From the NCBI GenBank assembly GCA_945901085.1, contig CAMDJV010000001.1:62001-126000 (forward strand): a stretch of 64,000 nt of DNA, in the 5' to 3' direction. The stretch comes from Rhodovarius crocodyli. Lineage in GTDB: Bacteria; Pseudomonadota; Alphaproteobacteria; Acetobacterales; Acetobacteraceae. This document shows, piece after piece, positions 35,338-44,550 of the stretch. How positions within the stretch are numbered: position 1 is the first letter of the stretch; the number at the start of each line of letters is the position of its first letter. Below the pieces are notes generated by a model that made no database searches, was not told the origin of the DNA, and saw only the letters and a list, made by a program, of their open reading frames with translations. The translations under genes and the position numbers were made by a program.

Positions 35338-35360
35338 GCGGCGCCGGCAACCGGCGCCGC
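35338..35360 (+). terminator. GC hairpin after the acyl-CoA synthetase gene
   Basis: A perfect 10-bp stem (GCGGCGCCGG with CCGGCGCCGC, loop CAA) starting 8 bp after the stop codon. There is no T tract, so it may be a weak terminator or a 3'-end stabiliser. Repeat copy B follows 22 bp later. Confidence 0.55.
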
Positions 35361-35381
35361 GATAGCTGGCTGCTGAGTAAA

Positions 35382-35539
35382 AGAGCGAAAGGACTTTGCC
35401 CTCTCGCGCTCACCCACCAGGGTCGACATGTATGTCGACGATTTTCCTGGACCTTTGATGAATATTAAAATCGATAATCAAACGAAGGTGCAGGAAACTA
35501 AGTTTCCTGCTGGGGTGCTCGAGGGGCAAAGCCCCTCGA
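35382..35539 (+). repeat. Intergenic multi-hairpin repeat, copy B
   Basis: Second copy of the element, 52 bp after a plus-strand gene and in its orientation, in a convergent gap. It shows an imperfect first hairpin (AGGACTTTGCCCT), a perfect 8-bp palindromic hairpin GTCGACAT/ATGTCGAC (35422-35439), an AT-rich spacer, the 10-nt-arm inverted repeat (35490-35510) and the terminal hairpin (35519-35539). Positions 35480-35539 match copies A and C at every base. The remaining gap to 35611 has no feature. Confidence 0.88.
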
Positions 35540-35611
35540 TCTTGTTTCAACGCGCCGTTACTTTCCCCCCGCCTACTCGCCCAAACCCAGCGCCGCCCCT
35601 GGCCGAGGGTC

Positions 35612-37372
35612 TTACTTCTTCGCCTGCCGCCTAAGATCAGCAACAGTGGCCCGATTGGTCACCTGCTCCGGGTTCATCCGAATCTCGATGATCGCCGGCT
35701 TTTTCGAGGCCGAGGCCCGCTTATAGGCCGGCACCAGTTCCTCGGTCCGCTCCACCACCTCGCCATGCCCGCCAAAGCTCTCGATGAATCGGGCAAAATC
35801 AGGGTTGGTCAGCGCCGTGCCGGAAATGCGCTCAGGATAGGTCCGCTCCTGATACATCCGGATGGTGCCATACATCTGGTTGTTGAAGACCAGGATGATC
35901 GGGTTGACCTTGTGGTGGAAGGCGGTGGCGATTTCCTGCCCCGTCATCAGCGCCCCACCATCGCCCACAAAGCAAATCACCTCGCGCTCCGGCGCGGTGA
36001 GCTTGGCGCCGATGGCGGCGGGAATGCCATAGCCCATGGCACCACAGGTCGGCCCCAGGAAATCCTGCTTGGCGCCGACATGGTTAAACCGGGTCGGCCA
36101 GGTGGCGAAATTGCCGGCATCGGTGGTGAAGATCGTATCCGCCGGCAGCGCCTTTTCCAGCGCCTGCAACGCCCGGGCCAGATTCAGCGGCCCCTCATAC
36201 TCCGGCGCCTCGGCCTGGGCCAGGCGGCTGGCCCGCAACTGCTTCGTCCAGGCGCCCCAGACCGGCTTCTTCACGCGCAGCCCCTTCACCGCCGCAGCAA
36301 AGGCATCAAGATCCGAGGTAATACCCAGCGCCGGCCGATACACCCGGCCAATCTCGCCCTGCTCAGGAAACACCTGCACCAGCGGCGTCGCCCCCGCCAT
36401 ATCGAGCAGCGTATAACCCTGGCTCACCGGCTCCCCCATCCGGGTGCCGATGGCGAGAATAAGGTCGGCCTGCTTGGCATGCGCCACCAGCGCCGCATCA
36501 GCACCAACCCCCAAATCCCCCACGAAATTATCGTGGTTGCCGTCAAAATTGCTCTGCCGGCGGAAGGAGACGGCCACCGGCAGATTATTCGCCACCAGGA
36601 ATTTCGCAATCGCCGCGCGCCCCGCCTCGGACCAATTGCTGCTGCCCAGAATCGCCAGCGGCCGCTTGGCGCGCCCCAGCATCTCCATCATCTCATCAAT
36701 CGCCTTAGGCGAGGGATGCGCCGGCGCCACCCGCGCCGGGGGAATATCCGGCACGCTGGCAAAACGCTTTTGCATTTCCTCCGAAATCGCCACCACCACC
36801 GGCCCCGGCCGGCCGGATTGCGCCACATCAAAAGCATGCGCCATCAGTTCAGGAATGCGGCTCTCATGGTCGATCTGCGTCACCCATTTGGCGATGGGCG
36901 AGAACATCCGCCGGTAATCCACCTCCTGGAAGGATTCGCGGTCAGTCTCCTCATGCGGGATCTGGCCGACCAGCAGCACCAGCGGCGTGCTGTCCTGCAT
37001 GGCGATATGCACGCCAATGGCAGCATGGCAGGCGCCGGGCCCGCGGGTGACAATGGCCACACCAGCCCGCCCCGTCAGCTTGCCATGCGCCTCGGCCATA
37101 TTCACCGCGCCCGCCTCAAAGCGGCAGGTGACCAACTCCACCCGGTTGCGATTGGCATAAAGCCCATCGAGCAGATCAAGATAGGATTCGCCCGGCACGG
37201 CAAAAACATGGGTGGCACCTTGGGCGATAATGGCATCGGCCAAAAGCCTGCCGCCGCTGCGCGGTTCCAGCGCGGCGGGCTTTGCCGCAGCAGCCTTTTT
37301 CTTCACCGCGGTCTTACCGCCCGCCTTCGCGGCCACCGCCGCCACCATCTTCGCCATCAGGCTTTCCCCCAT
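35612..37372 (-). CDS. Thiamine-diphosphate-dependent enzyme (acetolactate synthase-like)
   Basis: A 586-residue three-domain ThDP enzyme. The N-terminal PYR domain has the catalytic Glu in TCRFEAGAVNMAEAHG, the central domain follows from about residue 230, and the C-terminal PP domain has the metal/ThDP motif GDGGALMTGQEIATA...NN. Family enzymes decarboxylate 2-oxo acids or make acetolactate. The sequence lacks a clear match to IlvB-specific herbicide-site motifs I could point to, so it is better seen as a catabolic relative. The first 43 residues are an unusual Ala/Lys-rich stretch (KTAVKKKAAAAKPAAL) before the domain begins. An internal Met at residue 6 or 9 could be the true start. It is convergent with the acyl-CoA synthetase gene. 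Confidence 0.88.
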   Translation of the reverse strand: MGESLMAKMVAAVAAKAGGKTAVKKKAAAAKPAALEPRSGGRLLADAIIAQGATHVFAVPGESYLDLLDGLYANRNRVELVTCRFEAGAVNMAEAHGKLTGRAGVAIVTRGPGACHAAIGVHIAMQDSTPLVLLVGQIPHEETDRESFQEVDYRRMFSPIAKWVTQIDHESRIPELMAHAFDVAQSGRPGPVVVAISEEMQKRFASVPDIPPARVAPAHPSPKAIDEMMEMLGRAKRPLAILGSSNWSEAGRAAIAKFLVANNLPVAVSFRRQSNFDGNHDNFVGDLGVGADAALVAHAKQADLILAIGTRMGEPVSQGYTLLDMAGATPLVQVFPEQGEIGRVYRPALGITSDLDAFAAAVKGLRVKKPVWGAWTKQLRASRLAQAEAPEYEGPLNLARALQALEKALPADTIFTTDAGNFATWPTRFNHVGAKQDFLGPTCGAMGYGIPAAIGAKLTAPEREVICFVGDGGALMTGQEIATAFHHKVNPIILVFNNQMYGTIRMYQERTYPERISGTALTNPDFARFIESFGGHGEVVERTEELVPAYKRASASKKPAIIEIRMNPEQVTNRATVADLRRQAKK

Positions 37373-37431
37373 TTCGGAGAGGCAAGCCTAGCGCCGCCGC
37401 CGCCGCGCGTCACTCCGCGGCGCCTGCGGAA

Positions 37432-38403
37432 TCACCCAGCCGCAATCTTAATGCAGCGCGCCCGTCTGCCACCGCCCGCCTCCACCATCGCCGGAACACC
37501 TGCCTCGCAGGCCGCCTCGGCCATGGCGCAGCGCGGGGAAAAGCTGCAACTCGTGGGCACGCTGGAAAGGCTCGGCGGCGCACCCGGAATGGTCGTCAGC
37601 ACCTTGCCGCGCATATTGCCATGCACCGTGCTGTTCAGCAGGCCACGCGGATAGGGATGCAGCGGCCCGGCCATAAAGCTGCCCACCGGCCCCTCCTCCA
37701 CCACCCTGCCGGCATACATCACCGCCACCCGGTCGGCGATCTCACCCGCCACGCCCAGATCATGGGTGACGAAAATCACCCCCATGCCCAGCTTCTGCTG
37801 CAATTCGCGCAGCAGCAGCAGCACCTGAATTTGCACCGTGGCATCCAGCGCCGTGGTCGGCTCATCGGCCAATAACAGCTTGGGCCGGCAGGCCAGCGCC
37901 ACCGCAATCATCGCCCGCTGCCGCAGCCCCCCCGAAAGCTCATGCGGATAAGCATCCAACCGCCGCCTGGCCGAGGGAATTTGCACCAACTCCAACAATT
38001 CCAGCGCACGGGCCATTGCCGTCGCCCGCGAGGCCCCCTCATGGCGCTGCACCACCTCGGCAATCTGCCGCCCCACGGTGAAGACCGGGTCCAGCGCCGT
38101 CATCGGCTCCTGGAAGATCATCGCCACCTCGCCGCCGCGGAAATCCGCCATGCGCCGCTCACTCATCGCCAGCACATTCTGGCCCGCCACCTCGATGCCG
38201 CCGGTCACCCGGGCGAATTTCGGCAAAAGCCGCATCAGCGCCCGCAGCGTGACCGATTTGCCCGAGCCGCTCTCGCCCAGAATGCACAGCACCTCGCCCT
38301 CGGCGAGTTCCATATTCACGCCATTGACCGCATGCACCGTGCGGTCGCGCGTGGCGAAGGTCACCGAGAGATCGGTCAGCTTCATCAGAGGTGCGGCACT
38401 CAT
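37432..38403 (-). CDS. Peptide ABC transporter ATPase, DppD type (second set)
   Basis: A 323-residue ATPase with Walker A GESGSGKSV, signature SGGLRQRAMIAVAL and Walker [13 protein letters not shown]. The oligopeptide C-terminal domain ends with CSFSPRCAMAEAAC. It overlaps the DppF-like partner gene by 4 bp. No permease or binding-protein gene flanks the pair, so it must power a transporter encoded elsewhere, possibly the 19-28 kb system. Confidence 0.92.
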   Translation of the reverse strand: MSAAPLMKLTDLSVTFATRDRTVHAVNGVNMELAEGEVLCILGESGSGKSVTLRALMRLLPKFARVTGGIEVAGQNVLAMSERRMADFRGGEVAMIFQEPMTALDPVFTVGRQIAEVVQRHEGASRATAMARALELLELVQIPSARRRLDAYPHELSGGLRQRAMIAVALACRPKLLLADEPTTALDATVQIQVLLLLRELQQKLGMGVIFVTHDLGVAGEIADRVAVMYAGRVVEEGPVGSFMAGPLHPYPRGLLNSTVHGNMRGKVLTTIPGAPPSLSSVPTSCSFSPRCAMAEAACEAGVPAMVEAGGGRRARCIKIAAG

Positions 38404-39449
38404 ACCACCACCTCCAAAATCGCACCGGCCTTGGAATGCCCGCTATCGAGCGTCGCCATATGGCAGGCCGCCAAATGCCCATCACCCAAATCCGCCGCCA
38501 CCGGCTTGCGCGCCGCGCAGACATCCTCGGCAAAGCCGCAGCGGGTGCGGAAGCGGCAACCGCTGGGCGGGTTCACCGGGTTCGGCGGGTCGCCCACCAA
38601 GGGCGGCACGGTGCGCCGCTTGGCCGGGTCCATGCTCGGCCGGCTGGCCAGCAGGGCGCGAGTATAGGGATGCGCCGGGCGGTCATAAATCGCCTCCACC
38701 GGGCCAATCTCCACCACCTCACCCAGATACATCACCAGCACCCGGTCAGAGATGAACTGCACCACATTCAGGTCATGCGAGATGAACACAAAGGTCAGAT
38801 TAAATTTCGCCTTAAGGTCCACCAGCAGGTTCAAAACCTGCGCCTCCACCGATTTATCCAGCGCCGAAACCGGCTCATCCAAAATCACCAACCGCGGCTG
38901 CAAGGCCAGCGCCCGGGCAATATTCACCCGCTGCCGCTGCCCACCCGACAATTCATGCGGGTAGCGCCGGGCAAATTGCGCCGGCGCCAGCCCCACCGCC
39001 GCCAGCAAATCCCGCGCCCGCTCACTCGCCTCACGCTCGCCCACACCATGCACCTTGGGCGCGAAAGCGATGCTGTCCTCAATCGGCAGACGCGGGTTCA
39101 GCGAGGCATAGCTGTCCTGAAACACCATCTGCACCTGCCGCCGATAATTGCGCAGCGAAATGCCGCTCGCGCGCGGCTCACCCACCGCCTCGCCATCAAA
39201 CACCATGCTGCCCGCATCAAGCCCCAGCAGCTGCACCAAAAGCCGCGCGGTGGTGGATTTGCCGCACCCACTCTCCCCCACAATGCCGAGCGTCTCGCCC
39301 TTCATCACCTCAAAGCTCACCCCATCCACGGCGCGCACAGTCGCCACGGTATTGCCAAACAGCCCCCCCTTGATCGGGAAATGCTTGGTCAGGCCGCGAA
39401 GCGCGAGCAGGGGCTGGGCGGGGCCGCCACGGTCATTTTTCGATTCCAT
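38400..39449 (-). CDS. Peptide ABC transporter ATPase, DppF type (second set)
   Basis: A 349-residue ATPase. LTKHFPIKGGLFGNTVATVRAVDG opens the protein. Walker A is GESGCGKST, the signature is SGGQRQRVNIARAL and Walker B is LVILDEPVSALD. The C-terminal Cys motif is CRFRTRCGFAEDVC. It is the first gene of a two-gene unit. The 177-bp divergent gap to the AsnC-like gene (39450-39626) shows no clear promoter. Confidence 0.92.
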   Translation of the reverse strand: MESKNDRGGPAQPLLALRGLTKHFPIKGGLFGNTVATVRAVDGVSFEVMKGETLGIVGESGCGKSTTARLLVQLLGLDAGSMVFDGEAVGEPRASGISLRNYRRQVQMVFQDSYASLNPRLPIEDSIAFAPKVHGVGEREASERARDLLAAVGLAPAQFARRYPHELSGGQRQRVNIARALALQPRLVILDEPVSALDKSVEAQVLNLLVDLKAKFNLTFVFISHDLNVVQFISDRVLVMYLGEVVEIGPVEAIYDRPAHPYTRALLASRPSMDPAKRRTVPPLVGDPPNPVNPPSGCRFRTRCGFAEDVCAARKPVAADLGDGHLAACHMATLDSGHSKAGAILEVVV

Positions 39450-39626
39450 GGCGACTGAATAGCCATTTCACGCCGGCCATGGAACGCACCTCCAAAGCGG
39501 CCAGGGCCATATGCGGCGGTTTCTGCCACCATCTTGGGCAGCCGCCCTGCACCGCGCCCGCCCCAAGGTCAGTTGCCCCCACGCGCGCGCGCGTCCATCC
39601 TCCCGGCATATCCCAAGGAGCCCGAG

Positions 39627-39878
39627 ATGCGAGCGATCTTCGTGCAGATCAAATGTGAGATGGGCGCGGCCTATCGTGTCGCGCGCCACATGGCCGACAG
39701 CATCGAGGAATTGTCGGAAATGCACTCCATCTCCGGGCAATATGATTTGCTGGGCAAATTCTACCTGGCCCCGGAGCAGGATGTCGGCCTCTTCGTGGTC
39801 GAAAAGGTGCAGACGGTGGAGGGCGTGAAAGACACCTACACCATGCTCACCTACAACGCCTTCACCGCCACGCGCTGA
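39627..39878 (+). CDS. Stand-alone Lrp/AsnC ligand-binding (RAM) domain protein
   Basis: An 83-residue protein consisting only of the alpha-beta ligand-binding domain of Lrp/AsnC regulators, with no helix-turn-helix. Core: MRAIFVQIKCEMGAAYRVARHM, then SISGQYDLLGKFYL and the C-terminal strand KDTYTMLTYNAF. The start at 39627 is preceded by AAGGAG at 6 nt. Such stand-alone domains form oligomers that bind amino acids or other small effectors and may modulate full-length Lrp proteins. Its neighbour on the other side is a peptide ABC ATPase pair, which may be coincidence. Confidence 0.83.
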   Translation: MRAIFVQIKCEMGAAYRVARHMADSIEELSEMHSISGQYDLLGKFYLAPEQDVGLFVVEKVQTVEGVKDTYTMLTYNAFTATR

Positions 39879-40049
39879 GCCTCTTCCCCTCCCTCCCCCT
39901 GGGGGCCGCCACAACAACATCACAAAGCCGCCGCGCGCTGCCTTGAAGCGGGCGCGATTACGCCACGGCCTGGGTCCAGCATGTGTCTTGAGGGGATAGC
40001 CCCCTCGGTGCCCGGGGTGACAGCCGGCACCTCCCCCAGGCCAAAACCC

Positions 40050-40292
40050 ATGCGAAAGCTTCTCACCGCCGCCGCCCTCTCCGCCACCCTGCTGCTGGGG
40101 GCCTGCCAGAACCCCGATGGCAGCGTGAATATGGGCAATACCCTGCTGCTCGGCGCGGGTGTCGCCGCCCTGGCCGGCGGCGTGGCGCTTGCCGCCAATA
40201 GCGGCCATGGCCATCGCAATGGCGGCTATAACCGTGGCTATAGTCGCGGCTACCACCCGCAACACGGCTCCGGCTACGGCCGGCGCTGGTAG
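40050..40292 (+). CDS. Small lipoprotein with Gly/Tyr/His-rich tail
   Basis: An 80-residue precursor. The start at 40050 gives a signal with lipobox LLGAC, so Cys19 should be lipidated. The mature part has a hydrophobic Gly/Ala-rich stretch (TLLLGAGVAALAGGVALAAN) and a tail rich in Gly, Tyr, His and Arg (YNRGYSRGYHPQHGSGYG). Related small glycine-zipper-like lipoproteins sit in the outer membrane. Function unknown. It stands alone between two convergent units. Confidence 0.7.
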   Translation: MRKLLTAAALSATLLLGACQNPDGSVNMGNTLLLGAGVAALAGGVALAANSGHGHRNGGYNRGYSRGYHPQHGSGYGRRW

Positions 40293-40327
40293 CCAGGTGC
40301 CGCTTCAGGCCATCAACACCCCACCAC

Positions 40328-40363
40328 AGCCGTTTCACCACAAGCGAAGAGGGTGAAACGGCT
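40328..40363. terminator. Bidirectional hairpin between lipoprotein and amidase genes
   Basis: A perfect 12-bp stem (AGCCGTTTCACC with GGTGAAACGGCT) with a 12-nt loop, 36 bp after the lipoprotein stop and downstream of the convergent amidase gene. It has no strong T tract on either strand. Confidence 0.55.
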
Positions 40364-40387
40364 CAAGCCTTGACTGACCCAATCGCC

Positions 40388-40405
40388 CCCCGCGAAGCCG
40401 CGGGG
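40388..40405 (-). terminator. Short GC hairpin after the amidase gene
   Basis: A 7-bp stem CCCCGCG/CGCGGGG with a 4-nt loop, 12 bp after the amidase stop. No T run follows it on the minus strand, so termination strength is doubtful. Confidence 0.35.
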
Positions 40406-40417
40406 CCGGAAAAATCC

Positions 40418-41914
40418 CTAATCCCAGGTCTTAAAGGCTTCCATTTCCGAGATCGGCCGCGCCTTCGCCAAAGCCGCCAAATCCGGCAGCGGCCGGCCAA
40501 ACTCGGCATCACCGGCAAAAGCCGCCTCAATCGCCGCTGCCACCTGCAACACCACCGCATCGCCACCGCGCGGGCCCACAATCTGCAAACCGAAGGGAAA
40601 ACCCTTCTCATCCAGCCCCACCGGCAGGCTCATCGCCGGGTGCCCGGTGAGCGTCACGTAATAAGCCAGACTCAGCCAATGGAAGTAACTCCGCACCGGC
40701 TTGCCATCGATCACCGCCGGATACAGCTCCCGCCACGGCCGCGGCGAGCAGCAGATGGCGGGGCTGATCAGCACCGAATGCTCGCCAAAAAACGCCTGAA
40801 AGCCGCGATAAATCTGCGTCTGCCGGGTCAGCGCCGCCGAATTATCGGCGAAGGTATAGCGCATCGCCTCGGCCACATTGGCATGCATATTCGGCCCGCA
40901 ATCCTGCGGCCGCGTCTGCACCTTCTCGGCATGGGCGGAGAGCACACCCACCGAGCGCAGCACCTCAAACGCCTCATCGCCACCGCTCACATCCGGTGTG
41001 GCCTCAGTCGCCCGGGCAAACATCGGCGCGAGCGCGGCCACCACCTGGCGGAATTTCCGTCGCACAATCCCCTCGGTCGGTGCGAGGCCGAAATCCTCGG
41101 TGAAGGCGAGCGACATGGCGGAAAGATCAGCCGGCAGCACCGGGTGAAACAACTCCGGCCGCTCACGCATGCGATGGCCCGGAAAACTATAGGCCAGCGG
41201 ATCAGCCGCATCATCACTCGCCATCGCGCCCAGCATCAGGCCCAGATCCGCCACATTGCGCGCCATCGGCCCCAGCATCGGCAGCGGCGAAAACCCATGG
41301 CCGCGCCGCTCGCTCGGCACCAGCCCTGAAGAGGGCCGATAACCCACAATGCCATTAAAAGCGGCCGGATTGCGCAAGCTGCCGCCGGTATCACTGCCGG
41401 AAGCCAGCGGCACCATATTGGTGGCCAGCGCCACCGCCGAACCACCCGAGGACCCCGCCGCATTATAGGCCGGGTTGAAGGCATTGCCCGTGGCACCCCA
41501 GACGGTGTTGCGGCTATTCGCCCCCAAGCCGAATTCCGGCACATTGGTCTTGCCCAGCACATTGCCGCCCGCCTCGCGCAGGCGCCGCACCATGCCCTCA
41601 TCGCGGGTGGGAATATGGTCGGCGAAGATCGGGCTGCCCCAGGTGGTGCGCAGCCCCTTGGTCTCTTCCAGATCCTTGATGCCCAGCGGCAGGCCATGCA
41701 GCGGCGGCAGCGGATCCGCCCGCATGGTCTTCTCATCGGCCGCCCGGGCGGTGGCGCGCGCGGCGTCGATATCCATCGCCGTCATCGCATTCACCGCGGG
41801 GTTGATGGCGGCAATCCGGCCGATGCAGCTTTCCAGCAGCTCGCTCGCCGAGAGTTTCTTCGCCCCAATCATGCGGCGGGCCGCAATGGCGGTGAGGTCG
41901 CAGGGTTCGGTCAT
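40418..41914 (-). CDS. Amidase (amidase-signature family)
   Basis: A 498-residue amide hydrolase. The signature region is intact: the catalytic Lys in GLPLGIKDLEE, the cis-Ser in the SSGGSAVALATNMVPLASGS stretch, and the nucleophilic Ser in DTGGSLRNPA. These enzymes cleave a wide range of amides to acid and ammonia; GatA itself is unlikely because no gatB or gatC is nearby. It is a single gene, 104 bp downstream of the gamma-glutamyltransferase gene on the same strand, with two hairpins after its stop. Confidence 0.92.
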   Translation of the reverse strand: MTEPCDLTAIAARRMIGAKKLSASELLESCIGRIAAINPAVNAMTAMDIDAARATARAADEKTMRADPLPPLHGLPLGIKDLEETKGLRTTWGSPIFADHIPTRDEGMVRRLREAGGNVLGKTNVPEFGLGANSRNTVWGATGNAFNPAYNAAGSSGGSAVALATNMVPLASGSDTGGSLRNPAAFNGIVGYRPSSGLVPSERRGHGFSPLPMLGPMARNVADLGLMLGAMASDDAADPLAYSFPGHRMRERPELFHPVLPADLSAMSLAFTEDFGLAPTEGIVRRKFRQVVAALAPMFARATEATPDVSGGDEAFEVLRSVGVLSAHAEKVQTRPQDCGPNMHANVAEAMRYTFADNSAALTRQTQIYRGFQAFFGEHSVLISPAICCSPRPWRELYPAVIDGKPVRSYFHWLSLAYYVTLTGHPAMSLPVGLDEKGFPFGLQIVGPRGGDAVVLQVAAAIEAAFAGDAEFGRPLPDLAALAKARPISEMEAFKTWD

Positions 41915-42018
41915 GTGTCGTGTCCTCTCGCCGCATCACGCGGCCCTTGGGGGCGAACAAACGCCCCCCATGAATCAAGGCAAGCAAGAATGATGGCAAG
42001 CCAGCCAGGCGCCTGCCC

Positions 42019-43623
42019 TCAATACCCCATCGCGCAGCCATCCTTGCGCGGCTCACTTCCCGCGATCAGCGCACCGCGCTTGCGGTCAATGAAGATCGCC
42101 TGGCCACCACCATGCGGCTTGGCAATCGGCTCGCATTCATGCCCCAGCGCATTCAGCCGGGCCACCACCTCCGGCGAAATCCCATTCTCCACCTGCACCT
42201 TGCCTAGGCGCGGGAAGAGCCGCGGCGCATCAATCGCCTCCTGCACATCCATGCCATATTCAAAATGATTGGTCAGGAACAGCGTCTGCCCCATCGGCTG
42301 GAAATGCCCGCCCATCACGCCATAGGGCATGATGCATTCACTATCCTTCATCACCATGCCGGGAATGATGGTGTGCATCGGCCGCTTATTCGGCCCGATG
42401 CAATTCGGGTGGCCTTCCTCCAGCCGGAAGCCATAGCCGCGATTCTGCAGCATCACCCCCGATTCCTCGGCCAGAATACCCGAGCCAAAACTCTCAAACA
42501 GCGAGTTGATGAAGGAGCAGGCATTGCCCTCCTCATCGACGACGCACATGTAAATCGTGTCCTTATGCCGGGCGAGGTCGCTTTCGCCGGCCAGCGGCAT
42601 CATCGCCATCGCCCGCTCATCAGAGATCAACCGCGCCAGCGCCGCGCCATATTCCGGGCTCAGCAGCTTTTCCACCGGAACATCAAAGAAGGCCGGGTCA
42701 GAGAGGAAGGCATCACGGTCCCGATAAGCCAGCCGCGCCGCCTCAATATGCCGATGGAAGCGCTCGGCACTCAGCGGCCCCTGCTCGGCAGTCGGCAGAT
42801 TGCCCAAAATATTCAAAATCTCCAGCACGATCATGCCCGAGCCATTGGGCGGGCACTGAAAGACATCCATCCCCTTCCAGCGGGTCTTGATCGGCGTGAC
42901 AAACTCCGCCGCCTCGCGGCCATTGGCAAAATCTTCCTCAGTGTGCAGCCCGCCCAGCGCATTGAGCGCCTTCACCATATCGGCGGCGGCTGCCCCCTCG
43001 TAAAACGCCTTCGCGCCATGCTGGCCGATATTGCGCAGCGTGCGGGCCAGGGCCGGGAAGGCCATCTTATCGCCCATCTTCGGCGCCACACCGCCGGGCA
43101 AATAATGCCGCGCCGCAGCCGCATTCTTGGCCAGCTTGCCCGCCGCATCCGCCCAATCCGTGGCGACGCGGGCATGAACGTGAAAGCCACCCTCGGCAAA
43201 GCGCGCCGCCGGCTCCAGCAATTCATCCAGCCCCTTGCGGCCATGCGCGCGGCTCAGCTTCTCCCAGGCGCCAATGGCACCAGGAATGGTCACCGAATGC
43301 GCGCTGGTGGGTTCCAGCGCCGTCACCTGGCGGGCGCGCAGCGCCTCGGGCGTCGCCCCCGCCGGCGCACGGCCCGAGCCATTCATCGCAATGACCTGGC
43401 CCGTGCCGGCCGGCGCATAGAGCACGAAGCAATCACCACCAATGCCAGTGCTCTGCGGCTCAATCACCCCCAGCACCGCGGTCGCCGCAATGGCGGCATC
43501 CACCGCATTGCCGCCCGAGCGCAGAATATCCAACGCCGTCAGCGTCGCCGCCGGCATGGAGGTCGCGGCCATGCCACGGCCGGAAATGACCGGGCTGCGG
43601 CCCGGGGCATGAAAATCGCGCAT
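42019..43623 (-). CDS. Gamma-glutamyltransferase family protein
   Basis: A 534-residue Ntn-hydrolase that is expected to cleave itself into two chains. The start at 43623 (MRDFHAPGRSPVISGRGM) is used because the longer frame runs into the divergent CsaA gene. The autoprocessing site is best placed at Thr in HKDTIYMCVVDEEGNACSF, the position of the TTHxSVVD motif of GGT. GVMGGHFQPMGQ near the C-terminus is also conserved. No signal peptide is visible, unlike classical periplasmic GGT, so it may be a cytoplasmic YwrD-like or cephalosporin-acylase-like member. Confidence 0.88.
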   Translation of the reverse strand: MRDFHAPGRSPVISGRGMAATSMPAATLTALDILRSGGNAVDAAIAATAVLGVIEPQSTGIGGDCFVLYAPAGTGQVIAMNGSGRAPAGATPEALRARQVTALEPTSAHSVTIPGAIGAWEKLSRAHGRKGLDELLEPAARFAEGGFHVHARVATDWADAAGKLAKNAAAARHYLPGGVAPKMGDKMAFPALARTLRNIGQHGAKAFYEGAAAADMVKALNALGGLHTEEDFANGREAAEFVTPIKTRWKGMDVFQCPPNGSGMIVLEILNILGNLPTAEQGPLSAERFHRHIEAARLAYRDRDAFLSDPAFFDVPVEKLLSPEYGAALARLISDERAMAMMPLAGESDLARHKDTIYMCVVDEEGNACSFINSLFESFGSGILAEESGVMLQNRGYGFRLEEGHPNCIGPNKRPMHTIIPGMVMKDSECIMPYGVMGGHFQPMGQTLFLTNHFEYGMDVQEAIDAPRLFPRLGKVQVENGISPEVVARLNALGHECEPIAKPHGGGQAIFIDRKRGALIAGSEPRKDGCAMGY

Positions 43624-43726
43624 GATCTTGGACTTCCTTCTCGTCACATTTCGGATTGCACAGGGCAGCCCAACCGGCAAGCGCCCCCCTTTCCTCCATG
43701 GCGCACAGCCGCTAAGCGCCCATCGC

Positions 43727-44068
43727 ATGGCCGATCCCATCTCCTGGAACGATTTCGAGCGTGTGGACATCCGGGTCGGCACGGTCATCCAGGCCGAGCC
43801 CTATCCCGAGGCGCGCAAACCCGCGATCAAACTCTGGGTCGATTTCGGCGCGGAGATCGGCGTGAAGAAAACCTCAGCCCAACTCACCGTGCATTACACC
43901 CCCCAGGCGCTGCTCGGCCGCCAAGTGGCCGCGGTGGTAAATTTCCCGCCCCGGCAGATCGGCAAATTCATGAGCGAAATCCTGGTGCTGGGCATGCCCG
44001 ATGCCCAAGGTGCCGTGGTGCTGCTCGCCCCCGACCAGGCGGTGCCCAATGGCGGAAGGATGTTCTAA
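43727..44068 (+). CDS. csaA: CsaA-like tRNA-binding-domain protein
   Basis: A 113-residue protein made of one EMAP-II-like tRNA-binding OB fold. It begins [23 protein letters not shown], the classic CsaA start, and ends [22 protein letters not shown]...NGGRMF. Length equals known CsaA dimers (about 110 aa), which have been described as chaperone-like and tRNA-binding. The start at 43727 is preferred over upstream in-frame starts, which would add non-family residues. It is followed 4 bp later by gpt, so the two likely share a transcript. Confidence 0.9.
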   Translation: MADPISWNDFERVDIRVGTVIQAEPYPEARKPAIKLWVDFGAEIGVKKTSAQLTVHYTPQALLGRQVAAVVNFPPRQIGKFMSEILVLGMPDAQGAVVLLAPDQAVPNGGRMF

Positions 44069-44072
44069 CCCC

Positions 44073-44546
44073 ATGACCCAACGCTACTTCACCGTCACCT
44101 GGGACCAGCTGCACCGTGACAGCAAAGCCCTCGCCTGGCGCCTGCTGCATGGCGGCCCCTGGAAGGGCATCGTCGCCATCACCCGCGGCGGCCTCATCCC
44201 CGCCGCCATCGTCGCGCGTGAACTGGAATGCCGGGTGATAGAGACCATCTCCGTCGTCACCTATGATGAGCAAAGCCGCGGCGAGCCCCAGGTCATGAAA
44301 CAGGCCACCGCCGCCGGCGATGGCACCGGCTGGCTCATCATCGATGATCTGGTGGACACCGGCACCACGCTGAGGGTGGTGCGCGCCCTGCTACCCGGCG
44401 CCCATGTCGCCACCATCTACGCCAAACCCGCCGGCCGCGATCTGGTGGACAGCTTCATCACCGAGGTCAGCCAGGATACCTGGATTCTCTTCCCCTGGGA
44501 CACCGAGGCGCAGTTCATCCCGCCCATCGCCAAGGCGGCCAAATAA
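44073..44546 (+). CDS. gpt: Xanthine phosphoribosyltransferase (Gpt)
   Basis: A 157-residue type I phosphoribosyltransferase. The PRPP-binding motif is [12 protein letters not shown]. The flexible-loop region ([14 protein letters not shown]) and hood ([10 protein letters not shown]) match the E. coli Gpt type (152 aa). It salvages xanthine and guanine, and hypoxanthine weakly, to the nucleotides. The start [16 protein letters not shown] matches the family. It is convergent with the DUF1491 gene, only 4 bp apart. Confidence 0.92.
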   Translation: MTQRYFTVTWDQLHRDSKALAWRLLHGGPWKGIVAITRGGLIPAAIVARELECRVIETISVVTYDEQSRGEPQVMKQATAAGDGTGWLIIDDLVDTGTTLRVVRALLPGAHVATIYAKPAGRDLVDSFITEVSQDTWILFPWDTEAQFIPPIAKAAK

Positions 44547-44550
44547 TCCC

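Noticed and set aside
39988-40006. GAGGGG/CCCCTC hairpin upstream of the small lipoprotein as a further repeat copy
   Set aside because: The stem is only 6 bp, the loop differs and none of the flanking repeat sequence is present, so similarity to the repeat hairpin is probably chance.
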